Positions 5,189 through 6,431 of a DNA stretch of 6,431 nucleotides are shown in pieces (positions within the stretch are counted from its first letter, which is position 1; every line of letters starts with the position of its first letter). Below the pieces are notes generated by a model that saw only the letters and a list, made by a program, of their open reading frames with translations, searched no databases and was not told the origin of the DNA. The position numbers were made by a program, and so were the translations under genes. Source of the DNA: Bacillota bacterium (GTDB lineage Bacteria > Bacillota > Clostridia > Peptostreptococcales > Anaerovoracaceae); the NCBI GenBank assembly GCA_029266295.1, contig JAQSXD010000219.1, positions 1-6,431 of the forward strand, in the 5' to 3' direction.

Positions 5189-6431
5189 ATGGAATTCCAA
5201 AACAAACGGCTCGTAGGGTCAACTGAAAAACTCAGTATTGGCCAGTCTTTGTTCTTCGGCTTTCAATCGGTTTTAGCTTGTAATCTGTTCCTGGGTCCCA
5301 TCGTTATTATTGGAATTATGCAGATGGATGTGTCTGCAGCGGCCGCTCTTATTGCGATGACGTTTCTTGCATGCGGTATCGCAACCATCATTCAGTCAGG
5401 ATTTTTCCTGAAATATCAGGTCATTCAAGGAATGTCTTTCGCAATCTTCGGAGCGGTTATTGCAATTGTAATTAATTCCGATTTTGCAACCGTATTCGGA
5501 GGGATTATGGTTGCGTCAATCATTCTTATCCTACTTGGAGTCACGGGACTCTTCAGCATTGTCGTTGACAAACTCATTCCCGGGTTTGTTGCCGGGACGG
5601 TAATCACTATTATCGGTGTTGCACTGATGCCAATCTCATGGAATTCGATCATCGGGATAGCGGGAAATCCGGCGATCAATTTCCTGGAAGCGGGTATTAC
5701 CTTTGTCGCTATGATTGTCTTCATGCGCCTTGGAAATATCCGCGGCAAAGCGGGCAGGATTATTTCCGTCGGTTCGGTAATTTATGCCATTGCGCTGGGA
5801 ACCATCGTGGCGTCTTTCTTTGGCCATGTTGATCTTACTCCTGTGGGAACGGCTCCCTGGTTTGCCATTCCACAGATTCTCCCCTTCGGTGCTCCCAAAT
5901 TTGATCCCAATGCCATTATCGTCATGACCTTTATCCTGATCATTGTCATGGTGGAGTCTGTAGGAACCTGGTTTACTATTTCGGAAATGTCAGGAGAAAA
6001 GCTCGATAAAAAACGGATTGATCGGGGCGTAATGGGAGAAGGAATCGGCTGCTTTATCGGAGCATTCATCGGCGGACTTCCAGTTACCAGCTATGCATCC
6101 AATACCGGCGTGCTGGCAGTAACAAAGGTTTTCAGCCGTTATGCAGCACTGGGAGGCGGGATTATCGCAATTGCCATGGCGCTGTGTCCCAAGCTGATGT
6201 ATCTCATCGCTATCGTCCCAGGATCAGTAATTTGGGGTATCTACGGATACATCTGTATTGCGATTATGCTTAGCGGACTTTCCAGTATCAAGCGTTATCC
6301 TTTTACCGAGCGGAACAATTTGGTTCTCGGCACCTCAATCCTGACGACGATCGGAGCAAGTGTTCTTCCTGCATCCATCGTCCAAAGCATGCCCCCGCTG
6401 CTCAGCTATTTATTTGGCTCAGCAATTTGTG
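5189..6431 (+). CDS. NCS2-family (xanthine/uracil-type) permease, 3' end cut by window edge
   Basis: The frame is open for 414 codons to the right edge. NCS2 proteins usually have about 430-460 residues, so only the end is missing. It is a polytopic inner-membrane protein, with hydrophobic spans throughout (for example 29-44, 52-70, 105-126, 131-150, 243-257). Family landmarks are present: GFQSVLAC in TM1 (24-31), YQVIQGMSFAIFG in TM3 (76-88), VESVGTW with Glu256 in TM8, and the family signature SNTGVLAVTK in TM10 (304-313). NCS2 members are proton or sodium symporters for uracil, xanthine, uric acid and related bases. Three normally informative positions differ here. The signature's first residue is Ser304 rather than Gln, Glu or Pro. 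The TM1 Gln-His pair is Gln-Ser (26-27). The Asp after the TM8 glutamate motif is Thr260. Its place in the operon suggests that it imports the methyltransferase substrate. The exact substrate cannot be assigned. Confidence 0.91.
   Translation, partial: MEFQNKRLVGSTEKLSIGQSLFFGFQSVLACNLFLGPIVIIGIMQMDVSAAAALIAMTFLACGIATIIQSGFFLKYQVIQGMSFAIFGAVIAIVINSDFATVFGGIMVASIILILLGVTGLFSIVVDKLIPGFVAGTVITIIGVALMPISWNSIIGIAGNPAINFLEAGITFVAMIVFMRLGNIRGKAGRIISVGSVIYAIALGTIVASFFGHVDLTPVGTAPWFAIPQILPFGAPKFDPNAIIVMTFILIIVMVESVGTWFTISEMSGEKLDKKRIDRGVMGEGIGCFIGAFIGGLPVTSYASNTGVLAVTKVFSRYAALGGGIIAIAMALCPKLMYLIAIVPGSVIWGIYGYICIAIMLSGLSSIKRYPFTERNNLVLGTSILTTIGASVLPASIVQSMPPLLSYLFGSAIC

Noticed and set aside
5425..6069. 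Several minus-strand and plus-strand short frames inside the permease gene
   Set aside because: They overlap the continuous NCS2 frame, which carries the family signature; the short frames are low-complexity shadows.

Overview
The window is a divergent corrinoid-methyltransferase locus. The likely host is an anaerobic, low-to-moderate GC Firmicute of the Clostridia/acetogen type. That host guess rests on strong purine-rich Shine-Dalgarno sequences before nearly every gene, consensus SigA-type promoter boxes, tight operon packing, and the gene content: paired corrinoid proteins, URO-D-fold methyltransferases and DUF1638. It is an inference, because no taxonomic marker gene is present.

Left arm (1-2985, minus strand), in transcription order: a GntR/HutC-type regulator with a UTRA domain (2281-2985), a divergent corrinoid (B12-binding) protein (1492-2214), a DUF1638 protein (804-1499) whose start overlaps the corrinoid gene by 8 nt, and a URO-D-family protein (1-783) that runs off the left edge. 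Only about 70% of the last protein is visible, so its metal-binding C-terminal part is missing.

Centre (2986-3139): a short divergent control region. It contains a near-consensus promoter for the right arm (TTGACA, 17 bp, TATACT), a weaker opposing promoter for the regulator, and nested repeats. These include a 12-bp direct repeat spaced by 63 bp, a 9-bp inverted repeat over the right-arm -10 box, and copies of the palindrome GTATATAC. They look like operators for the adjacent GntR protein.

Right arm (3140-6431, plus strand): a canonical corrinoid protein (3140-3784), a full-length URO-D-family methyltransferase (3787-4968), a 54-residue small protein of unknown function (4979-5143), and an NCS2-family (nucleobase:cation symporter-2) permease (5189-6431) cut by the right edge. 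Spacing is 2, 10 and 45 nt, so this looks like one transcript.

Working model (inference): the permease imports a methylated compound, the URO-D protein moves its methyl group to the cobalt of the corrinoid protein, and a second methyltransferase passes it to tetrahydrofolate or another acceptor. That second enzyme could be the left-arm URO-D protein or one outside the window. The GntR/UTRA protein would sense a related ligand. The most interesting point is the pairing of a corrinoid demethylation module with an NCS2 permease whose substrate-site signature is atypical. This suggests a methylated nucleobase or another unusual heterocycle rather than the methylamines, methanol or methoxy-aromatics usually linked to such systems. 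No gene for a corrinoid reductive activator (RamA/RACo type), no RNA gene, no CRISPR array and no mobile element is visible. There is no gene-free stretch longer than about 155 bases.
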